A stretch of 64,000 bases of DNA from Rhizobium indicum (GCF_005862305.2 NZ_CP054021.1:3326501-3390500), one strand, 5' to 3'. Positions 1-9,282 are shown, counted from the stretch's first letter. The notes: a model not told the origin generated them from the letters alone. A program made the numbers and translations.

Positions 1-756
1 ATTGCGCATCAGCGACAGATGCATGAAGACCGGCTGATCCCAGTCGAAATAGCGATAAAGCAGGATGTGCTTCGGCACCGAAGCCAGCCATTCCTCGCCG
101 CGCGCCACATGGGTGATCTTCATCAGATGGTCGTCGATGACGTTGGCCATGTGATAGGTCGGCATGCCGTCGGCCTTGACGAGCACCTGCATGTCGACCG
201 AATCCCACGGAATGGAGACATCGCCGTAGACGCCGTCCGTGAAGTCGCAGGAGCCTTCGGCCGGGATCTTCATGCGGATGACGGTCGTCTCGCCGGCGGC
301 CATACGCGAGGTGACTTCCTCGGCCGCAAGATTCAGGCAGAGACCATCGTACTTCGGCGGCTTGCCGGCGGCGCGCTGGGTTTCGCGCATCTGCTCCAGC
401 CGCGCGGGTGTGCAGAAACAGCGGAAGGCATGGCCCTTGTCCAGCAATTCCTGCCCGTAAGGCTGGTACATTTCCTTGCGGTCGGACTGGCGATAGGGGC
501 CGTAGGGGCCGCCGATATCAGGGCCTTCCTTCCATTCCAGCCCGCACCATTTCAGGGCGTCCAACACCTTCGTTTCGAATTCCGGGGTCGAGCGCGTCGC
601 ATCGGTATCCTCGATGCGCAGGATGAACTCGCCGCCATGCTTCTTGGCAAAAAGGTAGTTGAAAAGAGCGATGTAAGCGGTGCCGACATGCGGCTCGCCG
701 GTCGGCGAGGGAGCGATGCGGACGCGGACGCCGGTAGCTGTCCCGGAAACTGTCAT
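1..756 (-). CDS. gltX: Glutamyl-tRNA synthetase, N-terminal part (cut by window edge)
   Basis: Class I aminoacyl-tRNA synthetase that charges tRNA-Glu with glutamate in the cytoplasm. The complement strand reads open from an ATG at 756 to the window edge, giving 252 residues. Near the N-terminus it has the [14 protein letters not shown] block: the HIGH-type signature is HVGT at residues 23-26. The [10 protein letters not shown] block follows, then a cysteine-containing CFCTP segment typical of GlxRS enzymes. The KMSKS loop and anticodon-binding domain lie outside the window. Many alphaproteobacteria carry two GltX paralogues, and which one this is cannot be decided from the N-terminal half. 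Family assignment is firm. Confidence 0.95.
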   Translation of the reverse strand, partial: MTVSGTATGVRVRIAPSPTGEPHVGTAYIALFNYLFAKKHGGEFILRIEDTDATRSTPEFETKVLDALKWCGLEWKEGPDIGGPYGPYRQSDRKEMYQPYGQELLDKGHAFRCFCTPARLEQMRETQRAAGKPPKYDGLCLNLAAEEVTSRMAAGETTVIRMKIPAEGSCDFTDGVYGDVSIPWDSVDMQVLVKADGMPTYHMANVIDDHLMKITHVARGEEWLASVPKHILLYRYFDWDQPVFMHLSLMRN

Positions 757-962
757 TGTGTGTGCCCGTCAATGAATGCCGGACGGCTTTCATGGGAAAG
801 CGACGCACGGCCGGAAGGATGCAGATAGCTTCATCGGCAAACCGGCCGGAAAAAGGGCATGCGCCCGCACTATCCGCCGATCGTCCGTTCGGCTGGCCTT
901 AGGCCATATTCAACCGGGCGCGTCAAGAAAAACACGCCAGGAATGGCCTGATGGCAATGCGT

Positions 963-990
963 GAGGGCGCGCCGGTTCCGCCGCGCCCTC
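963..990 (-). terminator. Possible terminator hairpin after the TerC gene
   Basis: A 9-bp GC-only stem (963-971 with 982-990) with a 10-nt loop lies 12 bases past the stop codon of the TerC-family gene. There is no clear U-run on the transcribed side, so intrinsic termination is only a possibility. Confidence 0.35.
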
Positions 991-1001
991 CAGCCCAAGC
1001 C

Positions 1002-1757
1002 TCAATGCGCGGCGTCGCGTTTTCGCTTGCGGGCGTTGCGCGCGAACATGTTCAGCACCTCGACCAGCGCCGAGAAGGCCATGGCGGCGTAGACGTAGCC
1101 CTTCGGCACATGGAAGCCCATGCCTTCGGCGATCAGCGTCGTGCCGATCATCAGCAGGAAGGCGAGCGCCAGCATGACGATCGTCGGGTTCCTCTCGATG
1201 AAGTTGGCAAGCGGGGTCGCGGCAACAAGCATGACGGTGACGGCGGCGACGACGGCGACCACCATGATCGGCAGATGTGGCGTCATGCCGACGGCAGTGA
1301 TGATGCTGTCGACGGAGAAGACGAGGTCGAGCAGCAGGATCTGGCCGATGGCCGATGCAAAGCCTGTCGTGGCCGAACTTGCGATGAAGTCCTCGCCGTG
1401 ATCTTCCGGATCGACGCTGTGGTGGATTTCCTTGGTGGCCTTCCAGACGAGGAACAGACCGCCGGCAATCAGGATCAGATCCTTCCAGGAGAAGCCGTGG
1501 CCGAAAGCTTCAAACAGCGGTTCGGTCAGTTGCACGATCCAGGCGATGGTGCCGAGCAGGGCGAGACGCATGACGAGCGCAAGACCGATGCCGATCTTGC
1601 GGGCCTTCTCCCGGTGCTCGGGCGGCAGTTTGTTGGTGAGAATGGAAATGAAGATCAGGTTGTCGATCCCGAGAACGACTTCCATCACCACCAGCGTGAT
1701 GAGCGCCACCCAGGCGGCCGGATCCTGAATGAGCGTCATGATTTCCTGCATCAGCAT
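1002..1757 (-). CDS. TerC-family integral membrane protein
   Basis: Polytopic inner-membrane protein of the TerC/YgdQ family, about 251 residues with roughly seven hydrophobic segments. The family motifs are visible: an early [11 protein letters not shown] segment and a later [12 protein letters not shown] segment, each with an acidic residue inside a helix. Members are linked to metal-ion export (manganese, calcium) or tellurite resistance, but the substrate here is unknown. It ends in a basic tail ([12 protein letters not shown]). The start was chosen at the ATG 4 bases after an AAGGGGA ribosome site. An ATG at 1751 is about equally possible, and a longer form from 1775 is less likely. It appears to be a single-gene unit. 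Confidence 0.85.
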   Translation of the reverse strand: MLMQEIMTLIQDPAAWVALITLVVMEVVLGIDNLIFISILTNKLPPEHREKARKIGIGLALVMRLALLGTIAWIVQLTEPLFEAFGHGFSWKDLILIAGGLFLVWKATKEIHHSVDPEDHGEDFIASSATTGFASAIGQILLLDLVFSVDSIITAVGMTPHLPIMVVAVVAAVTVMLVAATPLANFIERNPTIVMLALAFLLMIGTTLIAEGMGFHVPKGYVYAAMAFSALVEVLNMFARNARKRKRDAAH

Positions 1758-1865
1758 ATATCCCCTTTGCGTCACATGAGTAATGACGCTCGCAATGTAA
1801 TGTCGCCGGCCTTCCAGGCAAGCGCCGCAAGGGGGTATACGAAACCGATGTGACTTTTATTCCCT

Positions 1866-1976
1866 AGAACAGGATTTAAGGCCGGGTCGGCCTTAAATTT
1901 GAATCCTGCTCTAAATTAAAGAGTTAGAGCAGGATGTCGTCCGAAAACCGCTCGCACTTTTTCGGTATCATGCTCT
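1866..1976. repeat. Two adjoining intergenic palindromic repeats
   Basis: The first unit, 1866-1912, is a near-perfect hairpin: arms 1875-1883 and 1889-1897 around GGGTC, with outer arms AGAACAGGATT and AATCCTGCTCT. The second unit, 1926-1976, has outer arms AGAGCA/TGCTCT and an inner stem CCGAAAA/TTTTCGG at 1941-1947 and 1959-1965. Its loop, read on the minus strand, contains AAAAGTGCGAGCGGTTTT, a core shared with copies near 27.3 and 33.6 kb. The second unit overlaps the last codons of the AraC gene and may also terminate it. Confidence 0.7.
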
Positions 1977-2807
1977 GATCGGCAACCAGATTTCGGTGAC
2001 GCCCATGCCGGTATAGGGGTCGAAGCGCTCGTCGTAGCGTTCGAACATGTCGGGTGTCTCGCCGTGCTCCAGGCCGGAGGTCGGCCACCATGCGCCAAAT
2101 ATCCGGTTCATCGTCGCCGGAATGCCGGAGACATGGCCACGGTGAGCAAAGACGACGTAACGCTGGCCTGGAAGCTTGAGCGTTGCAAAATCGGCCGGCA
2201 GATCGCCGGCATCGGAAATTTCGACCGCGACCATATAGCGGAATTTCTCTGCTTCACCATCGATGTGGGTGCAGATGCCGTAGGCGACGTTGCCTTTCTG
2301 GCCGGAGATATGACCGAAATGGGCATTGAATTCCTGCCAGAGGGAGGGGATGGCGGCATTGCCGCCATAGGGGTAGGTCTCCTGCAAGCCGGCAAACAGC
2401 ATCGGTTGAAGGGTTTCGAAGCGGGGCGGTTCGAGGTCGTTGAGGTGGGCGGGGTCCATTCTGATCGGCTCCAGCAAGGTAAGGTTACGGGCGTGCCCCT
2501 GTCTGCGCACCGCATCCGGCGTCATGCCGAACTGGTCGCGGAAGGCACGGGTGAAGGCTTCGTGCGAGCCGTAGCCGGCGCAAAGCGCAACCTCGAGAAT
2601 GGTGGATGAACCGCCGACCAACGCCGGCACGGCGCGGCTGAGGCGGCGCCCTCTTATATAGCCGCTGATCGAGTGACCGGTGACGAGCCCGAAGACGCGC
2701 GACAGATGGTAGCGCGACAATCCGGCTGCTTCCGATATCTCTACCAGCGATATATCGCTTTCGAAATGGCTCTCGATGAACCAGATCGCCCGTCCGACGG
2801 CGCTCAT
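1968..2807 (-). CDS. AraC-family regulator with GyrI-like effector domain
   Basis: About 279 residues. The N-terminal ~100 residues form an AraC/XylS double helix-turn-helix, with LVEISEAAGLSRYHLSRVF in the first and VALCAGYGSHEAFTRAFRDQFG in the second. The C-terminal ~150 residues resemble a GyrI-like (SOUL/BmrR-type) small-molecule binding domain, including a VAVEISDAGDLP strand and an ending like IWLPI. This Rob/SbmC-like architecture usually senses hydrophobic drugs or metabolites. An AGGAG sits 7 bases before the ATG at 2807 and only 1 base before an ATG at 2813, so 2807 is preferred. The target is unknown; it is not obviously tied to the neighbouring TerC gene. Confidence 0.88.
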   Translation of the reverse strand: MSAVGRAIWFIESHFESDISLVEISEAAGLSRYHLSRVFGLVTGHSISGYIRGRRLSRAVPALVGGSSTILEVALCAGYGSHEAFTRAFRDQFGMTPDAVRRQGHARNLTLLEPIRMDPAHLNDLEPPRFETLQPMLFAGLQETYPYGGNAAIPSLWQEFNAHFGHISGQKGNVAYGICTHIDGEAEKFRYMVAVEISDAGDLPADFATLKLPGQRYVVFAHRGHVSGIPATMNRIFGAWWPTSGLEHGETPDMFERYDERFDPYTGMGVTEIWLPIRA

Positions 2808-2912
2808 TCTCATTCTCCTGGTTGCAGCTTCTTCCTTAGCGGAAGGCCGGCAGCCGGATTTGATCGCTATTGCGGGATTCTGGCCGATGGAGCGCGGCGG
2901 TCAAGGGTGTGG

Positions 2913-3593
2913 TCAGGCGGTCTCGTGCCGGCGCGCGCCGTAGGCGGCCATGAAGACCCGGATCGCGCCGCGGATGACGCGCTCGATTTCATCGCGCGAC
3001 GGCGGTTCTTCCATGCTTCCGAACAGGCGGAGCTTGAAGAAACTACCGCTGGCGAGATCGAGGAACTGGCCGGCGGCCAGATCGATGTCGTCGATCTCAA
3101 ACCTCCCTTCGGCGATGTGGCGTTCCAGGAAGTCGCGCATGATGGTGCGCAGATTTTCCGGACCCTTGAAGAAGCGTTGACAGAGTACCGGCATGCGGTC
3201 GCGAACACCGAGAACGGTGCGCATCGCGCTGATGACCTTTTCATCGGTCATATGGGTGACAAAGCTTATCCCGAATTCGTACAGCCCGGCTTCGGGATCG
3301 TCATGTTCGGCAAGCGCCGTGCGCACGGCCGCCACGAAGGCGGCGCGCTCGGCCTCGATCATCGCCGAAAACAGTTCTTCCTTGTTGGTGAAATAGACGT
3401 AGAGCGTTCCCTTGGAGACTCCGGCCTCGCGGGTCACGTCGTTCATGCTGGCGGCGTCGAACCCCATCTTCATGAAGACTCGCTTGGCGCCGGCGAGAAT
3501 CTGCTGGCGCTTGGCCGGATCTTCGCCTGCGGCAAATCGGCCTCCGGCAGCGGGAGGACTGAATACGGCGGCGTGGTCGGGTGTCAGCGTCAT
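2913..3593 (-). CDS. TetR-family repressor, probable regulator of the adjacent efflux pump
   Basis: 226 residues. The DNA-binding domain lies roughly at residues 28-75: KRQQILAGAKRVFMKMGFD, then the helix-turn-helix ASMNDVTREAGVSKGTLYVY. A longer C-terminal ligand/dimer domain of the AefR-like type follows. The ATG follows an AGAGGAC ribosome site closely. The gene is divergent from the EmrA/EmrB-type pump genes, and the 150-base gap holds two palindromes that are likely operators. The context indicates a local repressor released by a pump substrate. The set resembles the plant-phenolic/multidrug efflux systems known in Rhizobium, but orthology is not shown here. Confidence 0.9.
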   Translation of the reverse strand: MTLTPDHAAVFSPPAAGGRFAAGEDPAKRQQILAGAKRVFMKMGFDAASMNDVTREAGVSKGTLYVYFTNKEELFSAMIEAERAAFVAAVRTALAEHDDPEAGLYEFGISFVTHMTDEKVISAMRTVLGVRDRMPVLCQRFFKGPENLRTIMRDFLERHIAEGRFEIDDIDLAAGQFLDLASGSFFKLRLFGSMEEPPSRDEIERVIRGAIRVFMAAYGARRHETA

Positions 3594-3640
3594 GTCCTCT
3601 TAACCGTGTTGACGGTTTCGCATTTTGTTTAAAAGAAATC

Positions 3641-3654
3641 GAACCGATTGGTTC
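3641..3654. promoter_or_regulatory. Palindrome, candidate TetR operator 1
   Basis: GAACC-GATT-GGTTC, a perfect inverted repeat with 5-bp arms, lies 47 bases upstream of the TetR start codon in the gap shared with the pump genes. It shares the GAAC/GTTC half-site with the second palindrome at 3692-3713. Confidence 0.55.
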
Positions 3655-3691
3655 TATACATCTTGATATGACGATAAAACAGGTTTAAGTC

Positions 3692-3713
3692 AACTGAACC
3701 GAACCGTTCAGTT
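3692..3713. promoter_or_regulatory. Palindrome, candidate TetR operator 2
   Basis: 8-bp arms AACTGAAC (3692-3699) and GTTCAGTT (3706-3713) surround CGAACC. The site lies 31 bases before the pump start codon, where a bound repressor would block transcription. Its half-site matches the first palindrome about 50 bases away. Confidence 0.6.
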
Positions 3714-3744
3714 CGATTATTTACTCCAGATCGGTTAAGTGGCC

Positions 3745-4956
3745 ATGTCGAGCAACCAGAAGAGCAACGTCGCGCGTATCGTCAGCGAAAACGCCGGAAC
3801 CGAAGAGGTAAAGGCCGAGGTCGCGGCTGTAGAAGCTCCGACGGCGGAAGCCCGCGAAGTTCCCTCTGCTCCCGCACAGTCGGCGCCGGCTTCGGTTGCC
3901 GCACCCGCGGCTGCGAAGAAGCGCCGCAGCCCGGTGCTGCCGATCGTCGTGCTCGCCCTTCTCGCGGGCGGCGGCTGGTATGGTTACGAATGGTGGACGA
4001 ACGGCCGCTTCATGGTGTCGACCGACGACGCCTATATCGAAGGCGATATCGCAACGATTTCGCCGAAGGTCACGGGCTACGTCGCGAAGGTGAACGTTGT
4101 CGCCAACCAGGAAGTCAAAGCGGGCGACGTGCTTGCCACGCTTGATAACGGCGATTATCAGAACGCCCTCGACTTGGCCCAGGCCCAGATCGTCACCGAA
4201 CAGCTTTCGCTGCAGCGTATCGACGCGCAGATCGAAGGTGCGAATGCGAGCCTCGTGCAGGCGCGGGCGCAAAAGGTGGCACTCGAAGCGGCCGTTCGCG
4301 GTGCCGAGATCACCCAGAAGCGCCAGACCGACCTTCAGGCGAAGTCGGTCGGCACTGCCGCCGATCTCGACAACGCCAATATCGCCCTCGACCAGGCCAA
4401 GGCCAATCTTGCCGGCGGCGACGCCAACATCACCGCCGCACAGGCCAACATCACCATTCTCCAGGCCCAGCGCAAGGAAGCCGAAGGCTCGGTCCGTTCG
4501 CTTGAGATTTCGCGCGACAAGGCCGTCCGTGACCTCTCCTTCACCGTGCTCAAGGCGCCTTATGACGGCATTGTCGGCAACCGCTCCGTCCAGGAAGGCG
4601 ACCTCGTCTCTCCCGGCCAGCGCCTGATGGCGCTCGTTCCGGTGCGCCAGCTCTATATCGACGCCAATTTCAAGGAAACGCAGATTCAGCATCTGGTGCC
4701 GGGCTCGAAGGTCAACGTCCAGGTCGATGCCTATAGCGATCATCCGATCGTCGGCACCGTCGAATCGATCTCGCCGGCTTCCGGCTCGGTCTTTTCGCTG
4801 CTGCCACCGGAAAATGCCACGGGCAACTTCACCAAGGTGATCCAGCGCGTGCCGGTGCGCATCGCGCTGCCGCAGGATGCGCTCGACAGCGGCCGTCTGC
4901 GCGCGGGCCTGAGCGTCGTCGTCGACGTCGACACCCGTACGGCGCCGAGCAAGTAA
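3745..4956 (+). CDS. HlyD/EmrA-type membrane fusion protein of an efflux pump
   Basis: Periplasmic adaptor linking an inner-membrane MFS pump to an outer-membrane channel. About 403 residues: a cytoplasmic Ala/Glu-rich N-terminus, one transmembrane segment (VLPIVVLALLAGGGWYGYEW), the lipoyl-like half motif STDDAYIEGDIATISPKVTGYV, a coiled-coil hairpin at roughly residues 140-260 rich in Gln/Ala/Glu, and a beta-barrel domain with APYDGIVGNRSVQEGDLVSPGQ. The next gene is the EmrB-like partner 27 bases downstream, so the two form an operon. An in-frame GTG at 3739 is an alternative start. Candidate TetR operators lie just upstream. Confidence 0.92.
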   Translation: MSSNQKSNVARIVSENAGTEEVKAEVAAVEAPTAEAREVPSAPAQSAPASVAAPAAAKKRRSPVLPIVVLALLAGGGWYGYEWWTNGRFMVSTDDAYIEGDIATISPKVTGYVAKVNVVANQEVKAGDVLATLDNGDYQNALDLAQAQIVTEQLSLQRIDAQIEGANASLVQARAQKVALEAAVRGAEITQKRQTDLQAKSVGTAADLDNANIALDQAKANLAGGDANITAAQANITILQAQRKEAEGSVRSLEISRDKAVRDLSFTVLKAPYDGIVGNRSVQEGDLVSPGQRLMALVPVRQLYIDANFKETQIQHLVPGSKVNVQVDAYSDHPIVGTVESISPASGSVFSLLPPENATGNFTKVIQRVPVRIALPQDALDSGRLRAGLSVVVDVDTRTAPSK

Positions 4957-4983
4957 GCCTTCAGGAAAGGCAGAGGTGATCTG

Positions 4984-6582
4984 ATGGCCGGGAGCGCGAC
5001 AGCAACGGCGGGGACGATTCCGGCGGCACCCGCCCATGCCGACGAGCGCATGGATCCGAAGAAGCTCATTGCCTTCTTCGCGATGGTGCTCGGCATGTTC
5101 ATGTCGATCCTCGACATCCAGATCGTCTCGGCCTCGCTTGCCGAAATCCAGGCCGGCCTTTCGGCCGGCAGCGACGAGATCGGCTGGGTGCAGACGTCCT
5201 ATCTGATCGCCGAAGTGATCATGATCCCGCTCTCGGGCACGCTGGCGCGGATCATCTCGACGCGTTATCTTTTTGCGATCTCGGCCGCCGGCTTCACCAT
5301 GGCGAGTGCGCTTGCCGCGACGGCGACGAATATCGACCAGATGATCGTCTACCGGGTCATCCAGGGCTTCATCGGCGGCGGCATGATCCCGTCGGTCTTC
5401 GCGGCCGCCTTCACCATCTTCCCGCCGTCGAAGCGCAGCATCGTCTCGCCGATCATCGGCTTGATCGCGACGCTGGCGCCGACCATCGGCCCGACCGTCG
5501 GCGGTTATCTCAGCCATGCCTTTTCCTGGCACTGGCTGTTCCTCGTCAACATCGTGCCCGGCATCATCGTCACGATCGTCACCTGGAACTTCATCGATTT
5601 CGACAAGCCGGAACTGTCGCTCTTCAAGAAGTTCGACTGGTGGGGTCTGATCTCGATGGGTGTCTTCCTCGGCGCGCTGGAATATGTGCTCGAAGAGGGC
5701 AATTCGAACGACTGGTTCAACGACAGTTTCATCACCATCGCAGCGGTTGCCTCCGGCGTTGCAGCCATCGTCTTCTTCTATCGCGCCTTCACGGTGGATT
5801 TCCCCGTTGTCGACCTCAAGGCCTTTTCGAACCGGAATTTCTCCTTCGGCTCGGTGTTTTCCTTCGTCATGGGCATCGGCCTCTATGGTCTCACCTATAT
5901 CTATCCGGTCTATCTCGGGCGCATCCGCGGCTATGATTCACTGATGATCGGCGAGACGATGTTCGTCTCCGGGCTTGCGATGTTCTTCACCGCGCCGATC
6001 GCCGGGCGGCTGTCGACCAAGATGGATCTGCGCATGATGATGGTGATCGGCTTCGTCAGCTTCGCCGCCGGCACCTTCATCATGATGCATCTGACGGCGG
6101 ATTGGGATTTCTACGAGCTCTTCATCCCGCAGATCCTGCGCGGCTTCGGGCTGATGATGTGCATGGTGCCGATCAACAATATCGCGCTCGGCACGATGCC
6201 GCCCTCGCGCATCCGCGGCGCGTCCGGCCTGTTCAACTTGACCAGAAATCTCGGCGGCGCCGTCGGCCTTGCCGTCATCAATACTGTGCTGACCAACCGG
6301 CAGGACGTGCACTACGAGCGGCTGCGGGAGAACATGGATTGGGGCAATCCGGCGGTGATCGACCAGATGAACAACATGGCCGCCAATTTCAACACCTATG
6401 GCATGGATGGCGCCTCCGTTGCGATCAAGCAGATGGTTGGTCTTGCCACCAAGCAGGCGATCATTCTTTCCTTCAGTGATGTGTTCCTGATCCTGACCGC
6501 ACTCTTCCTTGCCATGATCCTCGGTGTCGCCATGATCAAGAAACCCGCGCCGCAAGGCGGGGGAGGCGGTGGCGGCCACTGA
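4984..6582 (+). CDS. EmrB/QacA-type (DHA2) multidrug efflux permease
   Basis: 532-residue MFS transporter with about 14 transmembrane helices, expected to expel drugs or plant phenolics using the proton gradient together with the preceding adaptor. Visible features: an N-terminal Ala-rich extension before the first helix (KKLIAFFAMVLGMFMSILDIQI), the DHA2-type segment WVQTSYLIAEVIMIPLSGTL, and motif C-like GLIATLAPTIGPTVGGYLS. The C-terminus ends in a Gly-rich tail (QGGGGGGGH). A ribosome site (AGAGGTGAT) precedes the ATG. A strong terminator follows about 20 bases after the stop, so the operon has two genes. Confidence 0.93.
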   Translation: MAGSATATAGTIPAAPAHADERMDPKKLIAFFAMVLGMFMSILDIQIVSASLAEIQAGLSAGSDEIGWVQTSYLIAEVIMIPLSGTLARIISTRYLFAISAAGFTMASALAATATNIDQMIVYRVIQGFIGGGMIPSVFAAAFTIFPPSKRSIVSPIIGLIATLAPTIGPTVGGYLSHAFSWHWLFLVNIVPGIIVTIVTWNFIDFDKPELSLFKKFDWWGLISMGVFLGALEYVLEEGNSNDWFNDSFITIAAVASGVAAIVFFYRAFTVDFPVVDLKAFSNRNFSFGSVFSFVMGIGLYGLTYIYPVYLGRIRGYDSLMIGETMFVSGLAMFFTAPIAGRLSTKMDLRMMMVIGFVSFAAGTFIMMHLTADWDFYELFIPQILRGFGLMMCMVPINNIALGTMPPSRIRGASGLFNLTRNLGGAVGLAVINTVLTNRQDVHYERLRENMDWGNPAVIDQMNNMAANFNTYGMDGASVAIKQMVGLATKQAIILSFSDVFLILTALFLAMILGVAMIKKPAPQGGGGGGGH

Positions 6583-6603
6583 CCTCCGGCCTGCCGCCCC
6601 TTG

Positions 6604-6634
6604 AAAAGGCCCTCTTCGGAGGGCCTTTTTGTTT
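6604..6634 (+). terminator. Rho-independent terminator of the efflux operon
   Basis: Perfect 11-bp stem (6604-6614 with 6619-6629) closed by a TTCG tetraloop, running into a T tract, 21 bases after the permease stop codon. Confidence 0.92.
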
Positions 6635-6734
6635 GCCGTTTCCAGGCCGCTATGTCATCAGGTCGATCATCGCCACCGGATCGGTCCGAAGCGAACATGC
6701 CGGGAAAACGATGCGGAAACCCGCCCGGTCGATT

Positions 6735-6756
6735 TTTTGATTTACGTACATCAAAA
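6735..6756. promoter_or_regulatory. Candidate LacI-type operator upstream of the xylose operon
   Basis: 7-bp arms TTTTGAT (6735-6741) and ATCAAAA (6750-6756) flank TTACGTAC. The dyad is centred on a CG step, as is usual for LacI-family operators. It ends 30 bases before the regulator start codon, so autoregulation and control of xylBA by the LacI protein are likely. Confidence 0.55.
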
Positions 6757-6786
6757 TTGGCGCTAATGGTCTCGTCAGGAGGAATG

Positions 6787-7809
6787 ATGAGGCCAACCGT
6801 TCACGATATAGCCGCTGCGGCCGGTGTCAGTCTGGCGACCGTTGACCGGGTTCTCAACCAGCGTCCCGGTGTGCGCCACGTCACGCGGGAAAAGGTCGAG
6901 ACCGCGATCCGCGAGCTCGGTTATGTCAGAGACGTCGCCGCCGCCAATCTTGCCAAAGGGCGCACCTATCCGCTGGTCTTCATCCTGCCGGCCAGCGACA
7001 ACTCCTTCATGCACGGGCTCAATGCCGAGATCCGCCAGGCAGTCCTCCGATCGTCGGCCGAGCGCACCAATATCCGCACCATCGAGGTGCCGGCCTTCGA
7101 TCCGGCCGCCCTCGTCTCCGTGCTCGAAGAGCTTTCCCGCGAAAGGCCCTGCGGAATCGCGCTGGTTGCGACCGATGCGCCTGATGTGCGCGCCGCCGTC
7201 GACAGGCTGGTGCGCGAGCGCTTTCCCATCGTCACCCTGGTTTCCGATCTCACGGGGTCGCTGCGCCATCACTATGCCGGCGTCGACAATATCGCCGCCG
7301 GCCGAACGGCCGCCCGCCTGCTCGGGCGGTTTCTCGGGCCGCGAAAGGGTGAAATCGCCGTGCTCGCCGGCTCCATGCTGGTGCGCGACCATCGCGAGCG
7401 GCTGGAGGGCTTCACCGCTGTCATGGCCAAGGAATTTCCCGATCTTGCGATCCTGCCGGTTCTCGAAGGCCGCGACGACCCTGAGGTCGCCCACAGGCTC
7501 GTTGCCGACGCGCTCGGGAATGCCGGCATCATCGGCGTCTACAGCCTCGGCGCCGGCAATCGCGGCCTGATCCGGGCGCTAAAGGAGAAGGCCGTCGACC
7601 GCGTGCTGACCGTGATTGCCCACGAACTGACCGCTCATACGCGCGCAGCACTCATCGACAATACGATCGATGCGATCCTCAACCAGGATGCCGGCCATGA
7701 GGTGCGCAGTGCGATCCGCGTGCTGAAGGCCAAGGCGGACGGGCTTGCCGTCATCGAAGCGCAGGAGCGCATCCGCCTCGACATATTCCTGAAAGACAAT
7801 CTGCCGTAA
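6787..7809 (+). CDS. LacI-family transcriptional regulator of the xylose operon
   Basis: 340 residues. The N-terminal helix-turn-helix reads TVHDIAAAAGVSLATVDRVLNQ, followed by a hinge helix and a periplasmic-binding-protein-like sugar domain. The form resembles the LacI subgroup whose sensor domain is related to ribose/xylose binding proteins (EVPAFDPAALVSVLEELS, HHYAGVDNIAAGRTAARLLG). The start was placed at the second of two adjacent ATGs, 4 bases after AGGAGG; longer in-frame extensions run through the upstream terminator. It ends 21 bases before xylB, so it is the first gene of the operon and probably responds to xylose. Confidence 0.9.
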   Translation: MRPTVHDIAAAAGVSLATVDRVLNQRPGVRHVTREKVETAIRELGYVRDVAAANLAKGRTYPLVFILPASDNSFMHGLNAEIRQAVLRSSAERTNIRTIEVPAFDPAALVSVLEELSRERPCGIALVATDAPDVRAAVDRLVRERFPIVTLVSDLTGSLRHHYAGVDNIAAGRTAARLLGRFLGPRKGEIAVLAGSMLVRDHRERLEGFTAVMAKEFPDLAILPVLEGRDDPEVAHRLVADALGNAGIIGVYSLGAGNRGLIRALKEKAVDRVLTVIAHELTAHTRAALIDNTIDAILNQDAGHEVRSAIRVLKAKADGLAVIEAQERIRLDIFLKDNLP

Positions 7810-7830
7810 CGGCAAAGGGAGAAATACCAC

Positions 7831-9282
7831 ATGTATCTGGGTCTCGATCTCGGAACCTCCGGCGTCAAGGCGATGCTGATCGACGGTGATCAGAAGATCG
7901 TCGGCTCGGCCAACGGTTCGCTCGACGTCTCGCGTCCGCATTCCGGCTGGTCGGAGCAGGAGCCGGCCCACTGGGTGCGCGCCACGGAGGAGGCTGTCGC
8001 CGGCCTCAAGGCAAAACATCCGAAGGAGTTGGCGGCGGTCAAGGGCATCGGCCTTTCCGGCCAGATGCATGGCGCAACGCTTATCGATGCGACCGACAAG
8101 GTGCTGCGCCCGTGCGTCCTCTGGAATGACACGCGCAGCTACGTCGAGGCAGTTGCACTCGATGCCGATCCGCGCTTTCGTGCACTCACCGGCAACATTG
8201 TCTTCCCCGGCTTTACGGCGCCGAAGCTCGCTTGGATCGAGAAGCATGAGCCCGATGTCTTCGCCAAGATCGCCAAGGTTCTCCTGCCGAAGGACTATCT
8301 GCGTCTCTGGCTGACCGGCGACTATATCTCGGAAATGTCGGATTCGGCCGGCACCTCCTGGCTCGACACCGGCAAACGTGTCTGGTCCTCCGAACTGCTG
8401 GCCGCCACCAACCTTTCCGAGGAGCAGATGCCGGCGCTCGTCGAAGGCACCGAACAGGCCGGTAAGCTGCGGTCCGAACTGGCGGCGCAATGGGGTATAT
8501 CAGGTGATGTCGTCGTGGCCGGCGGTGCCGGCGACAATGCGGCCTCGGCCTGCGGCATGGGCACGGTCAGCGATGGTGCTGCCTTCGTCTCGCTCGGCAC
8601 CTCGGGCGTGCTTTTTGCCGCCAACGCTTCCTATTTGCCGAAGCCGGAAAGCGCCGTGCATGCCTTCTGCCACGCGCTGCCGAACACCTGGCACCAGATG
8701 GGTGTCATTCTGTCGGCCACCGACGCGCTCAACTGGCATTCCGGGGTGACCGGCAAGTCGGCCGCCGATCTCACCGGCGAACTCGGCGAGACGCTGAAGG
8801 CGCCCACCGGTGTCACCTTCCTGCCCTATCTCTCCGGGGAGCGCACGCCGCACAATGATGCTGTCATCCGCGGCGCCTTCATCGGCCTCGAACATGAAAG
8901 CAGCCGTGTCGTTCTTACCCAGGCGGTGCTCGAAGGTGTCGCCTTCGCCATTCGCGACAATCTCGAAGCGCTGCGTTCGGCCGGCACCGGCATATCCCGC
9001 GTCACGGCAATCGGCGGCGGTTCGCGCTCGCGTTACTGGCTGGCGTCGATCGCGACCGCCCTCGGCGTTCCGGTCGACCTGCCGGCCGACGGCGATTTCG
9101 GCGCGGCCTTCGGCGCTGCCCGCCTCGGCCTGATCGCGGCAACGGGCGCGGATCCGATTGCGGTTTGCACGCCGCCGGTGACGGCTGGAACGATCGAGCC
9201 GGTGTCGGCACTGAGCGGCGCTTATGAGGACGCCTACAAGCGCTACCGGGCGCTCTATCCGGCGATCAAGTCGCTGGCGTAG
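7831..9282 (+). CDS. xylB: Xylulokinase
   Basis: FGGY-family sugar kinase, 483 residues, phosphorylating D-xylulose to xylulose 5-phosphate for the pentose phosphate pathway. Visible: the N-terminal phosphate-binding loop GLDLGTSGVKAMLID, the substrate region KGIGLSGQMHGATL, VLWNDTRS, the ATP-domain segment AGGAGDNAASACG, LPYLSGERTPHND, and the C-terminal IGGGSRSRYWLAS signature. Length and motif order are standard. GGGAG precedes the ATG. It lies between its LacI regulator and xylA and is almost certainly co-transcribed with both. Confidence 0.96.
   Translation: MYLGLDLGTSGVKAMLIDGDQKIVGSANGSLDVSRPHSGWSEQEPAHWVRATEEAVAGLKAKHPKELAAVKGIGLSGQMHGATLIDATDKVLRPCVLWNDTRSYVEAVALDADPRFRALTGNIVFPGFTAPKLAWIEKHEPDVFAKIAKVLLPKDYLRLWLTGDYISEMSDSAGTSWLDTGKRVWSSELLAATNLSEEQMPALVEGTEQAGKLRSELAAQWGISGDVVVAGGAGDNAASACGMGTVSDGAAFVSLGTSGVLFAANASYLPKPESAVHAFCHALPNTWHQMGVILSATDALNWHSGVTGKSAADLTGELGETLKAPTGVTFLPYLSGERTPHNDAVIRGAFIGLEHESSRVVLTQAVLEGVAFAIRDNLEALRSAGTGISRVTAIGGGSRSRYWLASIATALGVPVDLPADGDFGAAFGAARLGLIAATGADPIAVCTPPVTAGTIEPVSALSGAYEDAYKRYRALYPAIKSLA

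Noticed and set aside
3721..5532. 603-codon frame opposite the efflux pump genes
   Set aside because: Antisense frame produced by high GC; Arg/Asp/His-rich, no family features; overlaps the well-supported pump genes.
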